6,596 nucleotides of DNA from Bacteroidota bacterium (GTDB lineage: Bacteria; Bacteroidota; Bacteroidia; Bacteroidales; JAAYUG01). The first letter of the stretch is position 1. Each line of letters opens with the position of its first letter. Shown one piece after another: positions 1-5,929 of the stretch. Location: assembly GCA_021812865.1 (NCBI GenBank), contig JAKAMP010000166.1, forward strand, positions 1-6,596, written 5' to 3'. A model generated the notes under the pieces. That model was not told where the DNA came from. It saw only the letters and a program-made list of their open reading frames with translations, and made no database searches. Both the position numbers and the translations under genes were made by a program.

Positions 1-925
1 CAAACACGGCAATTGCCACTGCTATAGCAAGCTCAAAGTTATTGCTGGCAGCAGTGAAGGATAAGGTAGTGGACTGTTCATAGGTAGCTCCAACCTTCTT
101 GCTCATCCAAAATGAGACCAGGAACATAATGACAAAATAGATGGTCAGTGGGATAGCGATCCGGATCACATCCAGTGGGATTTTTACAATGTATTCGCCC
201 TTCAGCGAGAACATCACCAGGATAGTGAAAAGCAAGGCAATAAGCGTCAACGGGCTGATCTTCGGAACGAACTTCGTATGATACCATTCCTTGCTCTTAA
301 CCCTGATCATGATGAACCTGGTCAGGAACCCTGCAAGAAAAGGAATTCCAAGGTAGATGAATACACTTTTCGCAATCTGTCCGATTGTTATCGCTTCAAC
401 AGCGCTGTTCGTAGGAAGTCCAAACCAACCGGGGAACACCGCTATGAACAGGTAGGCATACACAGAGAAAAGAAGGACCTGGAATATGGAATTGAAAGCC
501 ACCAGTCCTGCGCAGTATTCCGTATCTCCCTTTGCAAGCTCATTCCAGACAATCACCATGGCAATGCAGCGGGCAAGCCCGATCAGGATCAGTCCGTACA
601 TATAATCAATGTTGAATTGCAGGAAGATGATTGCCAGCAGGAACATCAGGACCGGCCCTATCAGCCAGTTCTGAACCAGGGACAGTCCTAGAACCTTTGT
701 GTTTTTAAAAACATCGCCGAGCTCCTCGTACTTTACTTTCGCAAGAGGGGGATACATCATTACAATCAGCCCTATGGCGATTGGAATGTTGGTTGTCCCG
801 GAAGACATCGAATTCCAGAAATCAGCAATACCAGGTGAAAGCCAGCCCCAAAATACACCGATTGCCATTGCCAGGAAGATCCATAAGGTAAGATAACGGT
901 CAAGAAATTTCAGCCTTGTCTTCAT
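1..925 (-). CDS. acr3: Acr3-type arsenite efflux permease (3' end cut by window edge)
   Basis: This inner-membrane secondary transporter expels arsenite, the product of the ArsC half encoded three genes upstream. The frame opens at the ATG at 925 ([17 protein letters not shown]) and stays open to the window edge, giving 308 residues; family members are usually about 340-360 residues, so only the last part is missing. Hydrophobic spans run throughout, as expected for a ten-helix carrier. Two Acr3 hallmarks are visible: GLARCIAMV at residues 116-124, containing the conserved essential Cys (C120), and [13 protein letters not shown] at 290-302 with Glu298 in a late helix. These separate Acr3 from the unrelated ArsB family. 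It is the last visible gene of the cluster, 34 bases after the CcdA-like gene, and has no Shine-Dalgarno sequence. Nothing suggests damage. The identification is secure; the true C-terminus cannot be seen. Confidence 0.96.
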   Translation of the reverse strand, partial: MKTRLKFLDRYLTLWIFLAMAIGVFWGWLSPGIADFWNSMSSGTTNIPIAIGLIVMMYPPLAKVKYEELGDVFKNTKVLGLSLVQNWLIGPVLMFLLAIIFLQFNIDYMYGLILIGLARCIAMVIVWNELAKGDTEYCAGLVAFNSIFQVLLFSVYAYLFIAVFPGWFGLPTNSAVEAITIGQIAKSVFIYLGIPFLAGFLTRFIMIRVKSKEWYHTKFVPKISPLTLIALLFTILVMFSLKGEYIVKIPLDVIRIAIPLTIYFVIMFLVSFWMSKKVGATYEQSTTLSFTAASNNFELAIAVAIAVF

Positions 926-959
926 AGATTGGAGTTTATTTTAAACAGATTTTAGCAAT

Positions 960-1661
960 TTAGATGGTTAAAATAAGGTAGAATCCCAGTAAAACCAAGG
1001 CGATTCCTCCGATATATTTAAAGATTCGGACAGTTGAAGTCATGATTCCTGAAAGTTTTCCAAGCCCCATTCCTATACCAAGAATCATTGCCGCAAGCGG
1101 TATTCCGAATCCAAGGGCAAAGAACAACAGCATCATAAAACCCCAGAGTGCTGATCCTTTGACAAAGGAAGCGGCCAGAATAACAGGGAAGAATGGATTG
1201 CAGCATGTATTACAGGCCGCGGAAAGTCCTCCGACTGCAATTCCAAAAAAAATTGCAGTAAATATATTCTGATTCGAATTGCTGTTAGAGAATTTCACAC
1301 CGGGTAGCTTGAATGGTACCAGGTCCATAGAATAGAGCCCGAATACAATAGAGATCAACCCTGCAGCTATTTTCCAGTAATTACCAAGAGAGACCGAAAT
1401 CCACTTACCTGCAAAGCCGAAAAGTGCTCCGACGAGCGACATTGCAAGTATTGTTCCAAGGAGAAATGATAACCCTTTCCAGATGACGAGCTTGGTTTTG
1501 CTGCTCTCCTGGCTTGCTCCTGAATACCCTGCAACGACGCCGATAATTGCAAAATTACAGGCACAGGTGAACACGCTTAGCATCCCTAAAAGCAAAACGG
1601 CGGCAAGAACAAAGATGGAAGCGTGATCGTTGCTTAAGGCTTGATTTATCCATTCGTTCAT
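960..1661 (-). CDS. CcdA/DsbD-like six-span membrane protein with CxC and CxxCC motifs
   Basis: A 233-residue polytopic protein beginning MNEWINQALS. About six membrane spans are visible (roughly residues 14-46, 58-82, 95-115, 133-163, 172-200 and 212-232), in two similar halves, as in the CcdA/DsbD transmembrane family that passes electrons from cytoplasmic thioredoxin across the membrane. Each half has its Cys motif at the expected place: FTCACNF (C33, C35) and ACNTCCNPFFP (C150, C153, C154). These are richer than the single Cys per half of ordinary CcdA. The arsenical permease ArsG belongs to the same broad fold, but as I recall it carries an SPCP-type motif that is absent here, so I do not use that name. 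The frame runs open to an ATG at 1757, but that start would overlap the upstream gene and add a polar stretch; the ATG at 1661, 7 bases after the upstream stop, fits better. Role (thiol reductant relay or metal(loid) permease) is unproven. Confidence 0.82.
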   Translation of the reverse strand: MNEWINQALSNDHASIFVLAAVLLLGMLSVFTCACNFAIIGVVAGYSGASQESSKTKLVIWKGLSFLLGTILAMSLVGALFGFAGKWISVSLGNYWKIAAGLISIVFGLYSMDLVPFKLPGVKFSNSNSNQNIFTAIFFGIAVGGLSAACNTCCNPFFPVILAASFVKGSALWGFMMLLFFALGFGIPLAAMILGIGMGLGKLSGIMTSTVRIFKYIGGIALVLLGFYLILTI

Positions 1662-1668
1662 TGTCAGT

Positions 1669-1968
1669 CTATTTTGGGCAACAGGATGAACTTTTGGTCG
1701 TGTCACAGCCGGATTTAGATCCCGAAGAATCCGACCAGCAGGGAGAGTTCGGATCATTTACCACCTGCTTGGTGGCAGCGGGTGCCTGATGTGCAGGGAA
1801 AAAGAGCTTTGTTACGATAATTCCCGCAGCTGCTAAAAGTACAATTGTGAAAATTACTTTTGACCACCAGCTCTTTTTTTTCGGAGGACAGCAATCTCCA
1901 TCACATCCGCAGCCTTGCTTATCAATATTGGTCGTTCCCTCGGGTTCCCGGTTTTCCACCATCGGCAT
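1669..1968 (-). CDS. Small Cys-rich single-span membrane protein
   Basis: A 99-residue protein of unknown function with a clear layout. Residues 1-32 are polar and hold a Cys cluster (C20, C22, C26, C27, followed by PPKKK). A single hydrophobic helix covers about residues 33-57 (starting SWWSKVIFTIVLL). A polar tail of about 40 residues carries C77, C88 and a terminal CCPK (C96, C97). The lysines before the helix predict a cytoplasmic N-terminus, so cysteine clusters would sit on both sides of the inner membrane. No cleavable signal peptide or thioredoxin fold is seen. It starts 15 bases after arsC-arsM and stops 7 bases before the CcdA-like gene, so co-expression and partnership with that protein are likely. 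M3 is an alternative start. Vicinal Cys pairs suit As(III) or another soft metal, but this is inference. It could be a metal-binding adaptor or a redox substrate of the CcdA-like protein. Confidence 0.8.
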   Translation of the reverse strand: MPMVENREPEGTTNIDKQGCGCDGDCCPPKKKSWWSKVIFTIVLLAAAGIIVTKLFFPAHQAPAATKQVVNDPNSPCWSDSSGSKSGCDTTKSSSCCPK

Positions 1969-1983
1969 AATGTTTGATCAATT

Positions 1984-3216
1984 TTAGTTCTTTATGGCAG
2001 ATACCGTGATGCTGAAAATCCCGGTTCCCCCTTCTTTGAATTCCAACAATTGTTCAGGTGTCAGGTACTTTTTAAGGGTTCCGTCGGGAATCGTGATCGG
2101 TTTTTGCTTGTGGACCGTGATATTTCGGAATCCTGTTTTTTTGACAATTCCCAGGTAGGTATCCATTTGCAGCGCTCCGGAAACACAACCGGCGTACATA
2201 ACGGCATCATCCTTTAATGCTGCAGGAAGATCGCCTTTTATGACCACATCTGAAACGCAGAACCGGCCTCCTTTTTTCAGGACCCGCATGATCTCAGAAA
2301 AAGCTTTTGCCTTGTCCGGTACAAGGTTCAGTACGCAATTGGAAACCACCACATCGAACTTCTGTTGCAGAATCGGCATCTCTTCAATATCACCCTTGAT
2401 AAAGTCAACATTTAGAAAGCCCAATTTTTTGTTGTTAGCCCGTGCCTTTTCAATCATTTCATCAGTGAAATCAAGACCGGTAACGTGACCCGTATCCCCG
2501 ACAATGGCTCTGGCAACAAAACAGTCATTACCTGCTCCACTGCCCAGGTCAAGTACATGATCTCCTTCCTTGATACCGGCATATTCAGTTGGGATACCGC
2601 ATCCGAGGTCAAGGTCTGCATCAGGGTTGTACCCCGGCTGCTTTGCGTAATCCTCGCTAAAAATGGTAAAAGTTGTCTCATCACAGCAGGATGCGGTCCC
2701 GCAGCAGGAGACCTGTGTCTGATCATCGCTTGCCTTTGCGATATTGCCGTACTTTTCTTTAACAATCGCTTTTAGTTCTACGGCTTCCCTGTCAGCTTCA
2801 GGCTTTATCGTTTCCATGTAGAATTTCCAGAAGCCTTCCCTGATCTCATCCCGCACCCGGCGGTATTCAGGCATGACTTCCTCAAAAGTTCCTCTGGCTT
2901 CAGCAGGGTCTTCAAATCCCATGTGAAGCCTGTGCTTAACGCGCCCGCTGAAGAACGGACAGGTCTCCTTTGCATTGTCACAAACGGTGATCACATAATC
3001 GAAAGGATCGGAAAGAAATATCTCAACATTCTTGGGCTTGTTTCCAGAAATGTCAATGCCAGACTCTTTCATGGCGGCGACAGCGTTAGGATTTGCCTGG
3101 GCTGCAGGTTCAGTCCCGGCTGAAGACACTTCCAGCCTTGAATCGAAGGATTTAAGGAATCCTTCAGCCATCTGGCTCCGGCAGGAGTTGCCGGTACATA
3201 AAATCAAAATTTTCAT
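1984..3216 (-). CDS. arsC-arsM: ArsC-ArsM fusion: arsenate reductase plus arsenite S-adenosylmethionine methyltransferase
   Basis: One 410-residue frame joins two complete cytoplasmic enzymes. Residues 1 to about 140 are a thioredoxin-coupled arsenate reductase of the low-molecular-weight phosphatase fold: P-loop CTGNSCR (C7-R13), a downstream redox pair C79 and C86 (CDNAKETC), and the catalytic Asp in D103-P104. This matches the C10/C82/C89 scheme of plasmid pI258 ArsC. Residues about 147-410 are ArsM: an N-terminal Cys cluster (SCCGTASCC, 170-178), the SAM-binding loop VLDLGSGAGND (221-231), and the three As(III)-ligand cysteines in LGCG (C206), SNCVLNL (C294) and GCVSGAL (C344). All catalytic residues of both halves are present. 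The junction is a charged stretch with no stop; M134 could serve as an internal start but has no good ribosome site. The gene abuts the upstream stop with no gap and has its own Shine-Dalgarno. Fusion would couple arsenate reduction to methylation. Confidence 0.95.
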   Translation of the reverse strand: MKILILCTGNSCRSQMAEGFLKSFDSRLEVSSAGTEPAAQANPNAVAAMKESGIDISGNKPKNVEIFLSDPFDYVITVCDNAKETCPFFSGRVKHRLHMGFEDPAEARGTFEEVMPEYRRVRDEIREGFWKFYMETIKPEADREAVELKAIVKEKYGNIAKASDDQTQVSCCGTASCCDETTFTIFSEDYAKQPGYNPDADLDLGCGIPTEYAGIKEGDHVLDLGSGAGNDCFVARAIVGDTGHVTGLDFTDEMIEKARANNKKLGFLNVDFIKGDIEEMPILQQKFDVVVSNCVLNLVPDKAKAFSEIMRVLKKGGRFCVSDVVIKGDLPAALKDDAVMYAGCVSGALQMDTYLGIVKKTGFRNITVHKQKPITIPDGTLKKYLTPEQLLEFKEGGTGIFSITVSAIKN

Positions 3217-3615
3217 TTACTTTACTTCTCCTTTAATTTGTAAAACAACATTTGAATTAACGGCATTGGACATAACCGTTATGGATTTCATAAATTTCCC
3301 AGGAGTGGTATTGTATTTCACAGATATTTCGCCTGATTTTCCGGGATTAATTGGTTCTTTAGGCCATGAAGGTGTTGTACAGCCGCATGATGCTCTGACA
3401 TTGGATAACACCAAGGGAGTTTTTCCTTTATTCTCAAATTTAAATATGCATATGCCATCACTGCCTTTCGCAATTGTACCATAATCATGGACTGTTTTTT
3501 CAAATACAATCTTAGCCATTTGGCTTGTGTCAACTTTTACAGGGCTTGCTGTTTCTTGTGCATTTAATAATGAAACACTGCAAATGAGTGTTAAAAGCAA
3601 TATGATCCTTTTCAT
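3217..3615 (-). CDS. Exported DUF1573-family protein
   Basis: A 132-residue protein with an N-terminal signal peptide: basic MKR, a hydrophobic core to about residue 17, and a likely cleavage after LNA (19/20). The mature part begins with a spacer and then a single beta-rich, Ig-like DUF1573 domain: FEKTVHDYGTI (38-48), FKFENKGKTPLVL (58-70), the family signature ASCGCTTPSWP (75-85, C77 and C79), and INPGKSGEISVKYNT (89-103). It should act outside the inner membrane. The function of the family is not known to me; members occur widely in Bacteroidota. It sits between arsR (10 bases upstream) and arsC-arsM (no gap), so it is surely transcribed with them. Its CGC pair could bind a metal(loid) or be a substrate for the CcdA-like protein, but that is inference. 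The leader before its ATG is A-rich without a Shine-Dalgarno, as is common in Bacteroidota. Confidence 0.9.
   Translation of the reverse strand: MKRIILLLTLICSVSLLNAQETASPVKVDTSQMAKIVFEKTVHDYGTIAKGSDGICIFKFENKGKTPLVLSNVRASCGCTTPSWPKEPINPGKSGEISVKYNTTPGKFMKSITVMSNAVNSNVVLQIKGEVK
3228..3233 (-). promoter_or_regulatory. Shine-Dalgarno AAGGAG for arsC-arsM
   Basis: The minus strand reads AAGGAG here, 11 bases before the ATG at 3216. It lies inside the last codons of the upstream DUF1573 gene (KGEVK, stop). Most genes in this window lack such a site, so this one supports the chosen start and suggests translation of the fusion is favoured or coupled to DUF1573. Confidence 0.6.
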
Positions 3616-3625
3616 TTTTGTTGTT

Positions 3626-3961
3626 TTAATGACAATGATAATTATGTGGAAGATTTATTATATCGTATAACTCATTGAATATCTTTCCCAATTCACATAT
3701 TTTTTTTATCTCAAGACAATAGTTCACCTTCGCACCCTCCACACGCCCCTGGATAAGTCCTGCATTCTTTAATTCCGTTAGGTGCTGGTTGACGGTAGTC
3801 CGGCTCAAGGGTAATTCATCGGAGATGTCCCCTGTGATACAAACTTTTGTTTCTGCAAGATACTTCAATATCGCCAGCCTTGCCGGGTGCGCCAGAGCCT
3901 TAAATAGTACCGCGGCTTCATTTAACTTTGGATCGAACAGATCTGTTTTTGCTTGTGCCAT
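3626..3961 (-). CDS. arsR: ArsR/SmtB-family metal(loid)-responsive repressor
   Basis: A 111-residue winged-helix regulator expected to repress the cluster as a dimer and let go when As(III) binds. Visible features are the dimer/helix region with [16 protein letters not shown] (20-35), the recognition helix [18 protein letters not shown] (52-69), and the wing ([12 protein letters not shown], 72-83). The classical E. coli-type trigger CVCDLC is not present; the same place reads VCITGDI with one Cys (C41). Other cysteines are C82, C89 and C110, the last in an unusual tail HNYHCH. The inducer site is therefore non-canonical and could use C82, C89 or the tail. The gene starts 4 bases after the ABC ATPase stop and lies in mid-cluster rather than at the head, so it may be expressed from an upstream promoter and possibly a second one at its own 5' side. 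Family assignment is firm; the ligand is inferred from the neighbours. Confidence 0.93.
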   Translation of the reverse strand: MAQAKTDLFDPKLNEAAVLFKALAHPARLAILKYLAETKVCITGDISDELPLSRTTVNQHLTELKNAGLIQGRVEGAKVNYCLEIKKICELGKIFNELYDIINLPHNYHCH

Positions 3962-3965
3962 ACTT

Positions 3966-4676
3966 TTAATTATTAAGTAATTCCGGTGAGTATAACTTCA
4001 CTTTACTTGATTCAACGATTTTCCCTTCATTCAAGTGCAACTTCAGGGTTCCATATTCAGCTGCAACTGGACTATGAGTCACCATCATGATCGTGATTTT
4101 ATTATCACGGTTTATCTTCTTCAGGAAATCTAATATTTCCAAAGAGAGGCTTGGGTCCAAATTACCCGTAGGTTCGTCGGCCATGATGATCTGTGGTCGG
4201 TGTACGATTGAGCGGGCAATCGCTACCCTCTGTTGCTGGCCGGCTGACAGTTCCCGTGGAAGATGTTCCATTCTGTCGGACAGACCCACATAGTCAAGGA
4301 TTGCAGCTGCACGTTTATATTGTTCTTTTTTCGGAATCTTTTCCAATGCCAGTGGAATCATCACATTCTGGATTGTAGTAAGATAAGGGACCAGTGCAAA
4401 ACTTTGAAGTATATAACCGACCGACTTTTTACGTACATCGGTCAATTTCCTGTCGCTTATGTTGTCAATTCTTTTTCCATCAAAAATAATAGTGCCAGAG
4501 GTAAGCCTGATCAAGCCAAAAATTGAAAGTAACAGCGTACTTTTACCTGATCCTGAGGGACCGGTAACTGTTACAAAATCACCTTTATTTACTTTGAAAG
4601 ACACATTATTAAGGGCATTAATAAGACCTCCATTATGGTGATATTGTTTTAAGACATTTTCTCCTTGTAAAATCAT
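3966..4676 (-). CDS. ABC transporter ATP-binding subunit (MacB/LolD type)
   Basis: A 236-residue cytoplasmic ATPase that should pair with the FtsX-type permease encoded just upstream. All ABC motifs are visible: Walker [10 protein letters not shown] (39-47), Q-loop Gln91 in [13 protein letters not shown], signature [14 protein letters not shown] (143-156, a variant of LSGGQ), Walker [13 protein letters not shown] (163-174) and the switch His201 in MVTHS. The GNLD stretch and SFALVPYLT loop are typical of the MacB/LolD/FtsE group, whose members move substrates from or through the periplasm by mechanical coupling instead of classical import. The gene begins 2 bases after the permease stop behind a perfect AGGAGG, and ends 4 bases before arsR. 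Being tied to arsR on one side and to the permease on the other suggests metal(loid)-linked expression, but its substrate cannot be read from the sequence. Confidence 0.95.
   Translation of the reverse strand: MILQGENVLKQYHHNGGLINALNNVSFKVNKGDFVTVTGPSGSGKSTLLLSIFGLIRLTSGTIIFDGKRIDNISDRKLTDVRKKSVGYILQSFALVPYLTTIQNVMIPLALEKIPKKEQYKRAAAILDYVGLSDRMEHLPRELSAGQQQRVAIARSIVHRPQIIMADEPTGNLDPSLSLEILDFLKKINRDNKITIMMVTHSPVAAEYGTLKLHLNEGKIVESSKVKLYSPELLNN
3975..4008 (-). promoter_or_regulatory. Candidate ArsR operator / internal promoter upstream of arsR
   Basis: Two nested inverted repeats lie 14-47 bases before the arsR start, inside the last codons of the ATPase gene: an inner GTGA-N8-TCAC (3986-4001) and an outer AAGTAA-N22-TTACTT (3975-4008), with centres about 2 bases apart. 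On the minus strand a TATACT hexamer falls between the inner arms, with TTGAAT 15 bases before it. The spacing is short for a sigma-70 type promoter, the Bacteroidota consensus (TAnnTTTG) is not seen, and the site differs from the textbook ATCAA-N6-TTGAT operator. It is a weak candidate based only on symmetry and position. Confidence 0.25.
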
Positions 4677-4678
4677 GG

Positions 4679-5899
4679 CTAGTCCTCCTGTAGGTTTGAA
4701 TGTGGGTCAAATTTAGCGGCAAGATAAGTCGGAATGAGTGAACCTGTCAGGGAAATAGCAACAGACAGAAGAATCGACCATAAAAGGTATAAATACAGTG
4801 GTTTTACAACGATTCCGGCAAGATAAGGTCCTAAAATAACACCAGCTAGCGTGCCAAAAACATATCCTAGAGCTCCTCCTACAATACCCAGAATCAGTGA
4901 TTTCAAAAGGAACATTTCGTAAATTGTCCCACGTTCAGCACCCATCATCCTCAGAATACCAATTTCTCTTTTCCGCTCATTTACATTTGCCCAGATGTAG
5001 TTGCCGATCGAAATTCCTCCAACGAAAAAAATGATGATCAACATAACCAAGGTGACTTTTTTCATTAGTTGGTTTGTCTCAATTTGAGTTGAAACGATCT
5101 GTCCAATGGTTGTCACACGCGTATCGGGAAGAATATTTCGCAGTTTACCCAGCAGTCCGTCAGAAATAGCATTGCAACAACCCATGATTTCAATTGCTGA
5201 AACCTGGTTCTCGATTCCTAAAAGGGTTTGAACATCCTTCAGGTTGGCAAAAATACGATCATCATCTACGGTTCCGGTTTCAGGTAAAATTTTAACGACT
5301 CTGAATTCCTTATTCATGATCTTGATTTGACCATTCACATTCAGTTTTAACCGTTTTGCTACCTGAGAGCCAGCAAGACAATCATTGTAATTCAAAGTAT
5401 CAATGGCCTTTCTCTTCAGCTTTTCATCTTCCAATCCATGAGATTTATTGTCTGATTGCGTAGGCGCACAGGCGGCTTTTATCTCTGCTCCTGTCAACCC
5501 GGATGACTGCCATAATGGTTTAGAAGCTATTTCGCTTTTGGGCTGAATTCCGGTAAGCACCACAGATTGATCCCCAACTTTAACCCGGCGGGTCAATTTT
5601 GGCGACATATTATCGACACCTGCAATTGTGGAGGTTAGGATACGTTCTACGTAATCCATGGGAAGGGTTGGTGCATCAATGTCTGAAGTATAGTAATCAT
5701 CAATACTGGCAGCTTGCGGCAGTACAAGGATATTAGCTCCAAGGTTATCAAGATTTCTGGCAACATTTTGCTCAGAAACAACTGAAATGCTTTGAATAGC
5801 TACGATTACAGAAATTCCCAGTGTAATTGCCAATAAACCGGTAATTAACTGAGATTTTCGTTTCCATAATTCAATCAGGACAAGTTTCGAAATTGTCAT
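4679..5899 (-). CDS. MacB/FtsX-family ABC permease with a paired-Cys external domain
   Basis: A 406-residue inner-membrane permease with the MacB-type layout: one span at about 18-40, a large external domain (about 45-280), and three C-terminal spans (about 282-305, 331-357, 368-394). The FtsX signature is clear at WANVNERKREIGILRMMGA (303-321), the cytoplasmic coupling region. The external domain starts with NLGANILVLPQ (52-62), typical of the MacB periplasmic core. It contains four cysteines: C144, C174 and an adjacent pair C241-C242 (IMGCCNAIS), which is unusual for ordinary lipoprotein- or drug-type members. A CC pair facing the periplasm could bind As(III) or another soft metal, or form a regulatory disulfide; this is inference. 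The gene starts 30 bases after the Trx-like gene and is coupled to its ATPase. No MacA-like adaptor or outer-membrane factor is in the window. Substrate unknown. Confidence 0.92.
   Translation of the reverse strand: MTISKLVLIELWKRKSQLITGLLAITLGISVIVAIQSISVVSEQNVARNLDNLGANILVLPQAASIDDYYTSDIDAPTLPMDYVERILTSTIAGVDNMSPKLTRRVKVGDQSVVLTGIQPKSEIASKPLWQSSGLTGAEIKAACAPTQSDNKSHGLEDEKLKRKAIDTLNYNDCLAGSQVAKRLKLNVNGQIKIMNKEFRVVKILPETGTVDDDRIFANLKDVQTLLGIENQVSAIEIMGCCNAISDGLLGKLRNILPDTRVTTIGQIVSTQIETNQLMKKVTLVMLIIIFFVGGISIGNYIWANVNERKREIGILRMMGAERGTIYEMFLLKSLILGIVGGALGYVFGTLAGVILGPYLAGIVVKPLYLYLLWSILLSVAISLTGSLIPTYLAAKFDPHSNLQED
4684..4689 (-). promoter_or_regulatory. Perfect Shine-Dalgarno AGGAGG for the ABC ATPase
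   Basis: The minus strand reads AGGAGG 7 bases before the ATG at 4676, overlapping the last permease codons (LQED, stop). It fixes the ATPase start and points to translational coupling with the permease. It stands out because most genes in this window have no recognisable Shine-Dalgarno. Confidence 0.75.
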
Positions 5900-5929
5900 T
5901 GTATGCGAAGTTAAAAATGTTAGTAAATT

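Noticed and set aside
278..691. Plus-strand open frame of 137 codons
   Set aside because: It lies entirely antisense to acr3, whose family motifs are clear; its translation is hydrophilic and shows no recognisable domain.
934..946. Small inverted repeat GTTTA-TTT-TAAAC between the CcdA-like gene and acr3
   Set aside because: The stem is 5 pairs, four of them A-T, and no T-run follows on the coding strand, so it is not a convincing terminator.
1662..1757. Longer N-terminus for the CcdA-like protein starting at the ATG at 1757
   Set aside because: It would overlap the Cys-rich gene by about 90 bases and add a polar, non-family stretch; the ATG at 1661 directly before MNEWINQ fits the normal spacing.
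1974..1981. Palindrome TTGATCAA between arsC-arsM and the Cys-rich gene, reminiscent of ArsR half-sites
   Set aside because: An 8-base AT-rich palindrome is expected by chance in a window this size, and the half-site spacing of known ArsR operators is absent.
2454..2765. Minus-strand open frame of 103 codons in another frame
   Set aside because: It is a shadow inside the ArsM half, which carries all the conserved residues.
2790..2820. Possible frameshift or assembly error creating the ArsC-ArsM fusion
   Set aside because: The frame is continuous, both halves are full length with a plausible charged linker, and no homopolymer run marks the junction; resequencing would still settle it.
3032..3484. 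Plus-strand open frame of 150 codons
   Set aside because: It is antisense to the ArsC half and DUF1573 and crosses their junction; no domain or credible start is seen.
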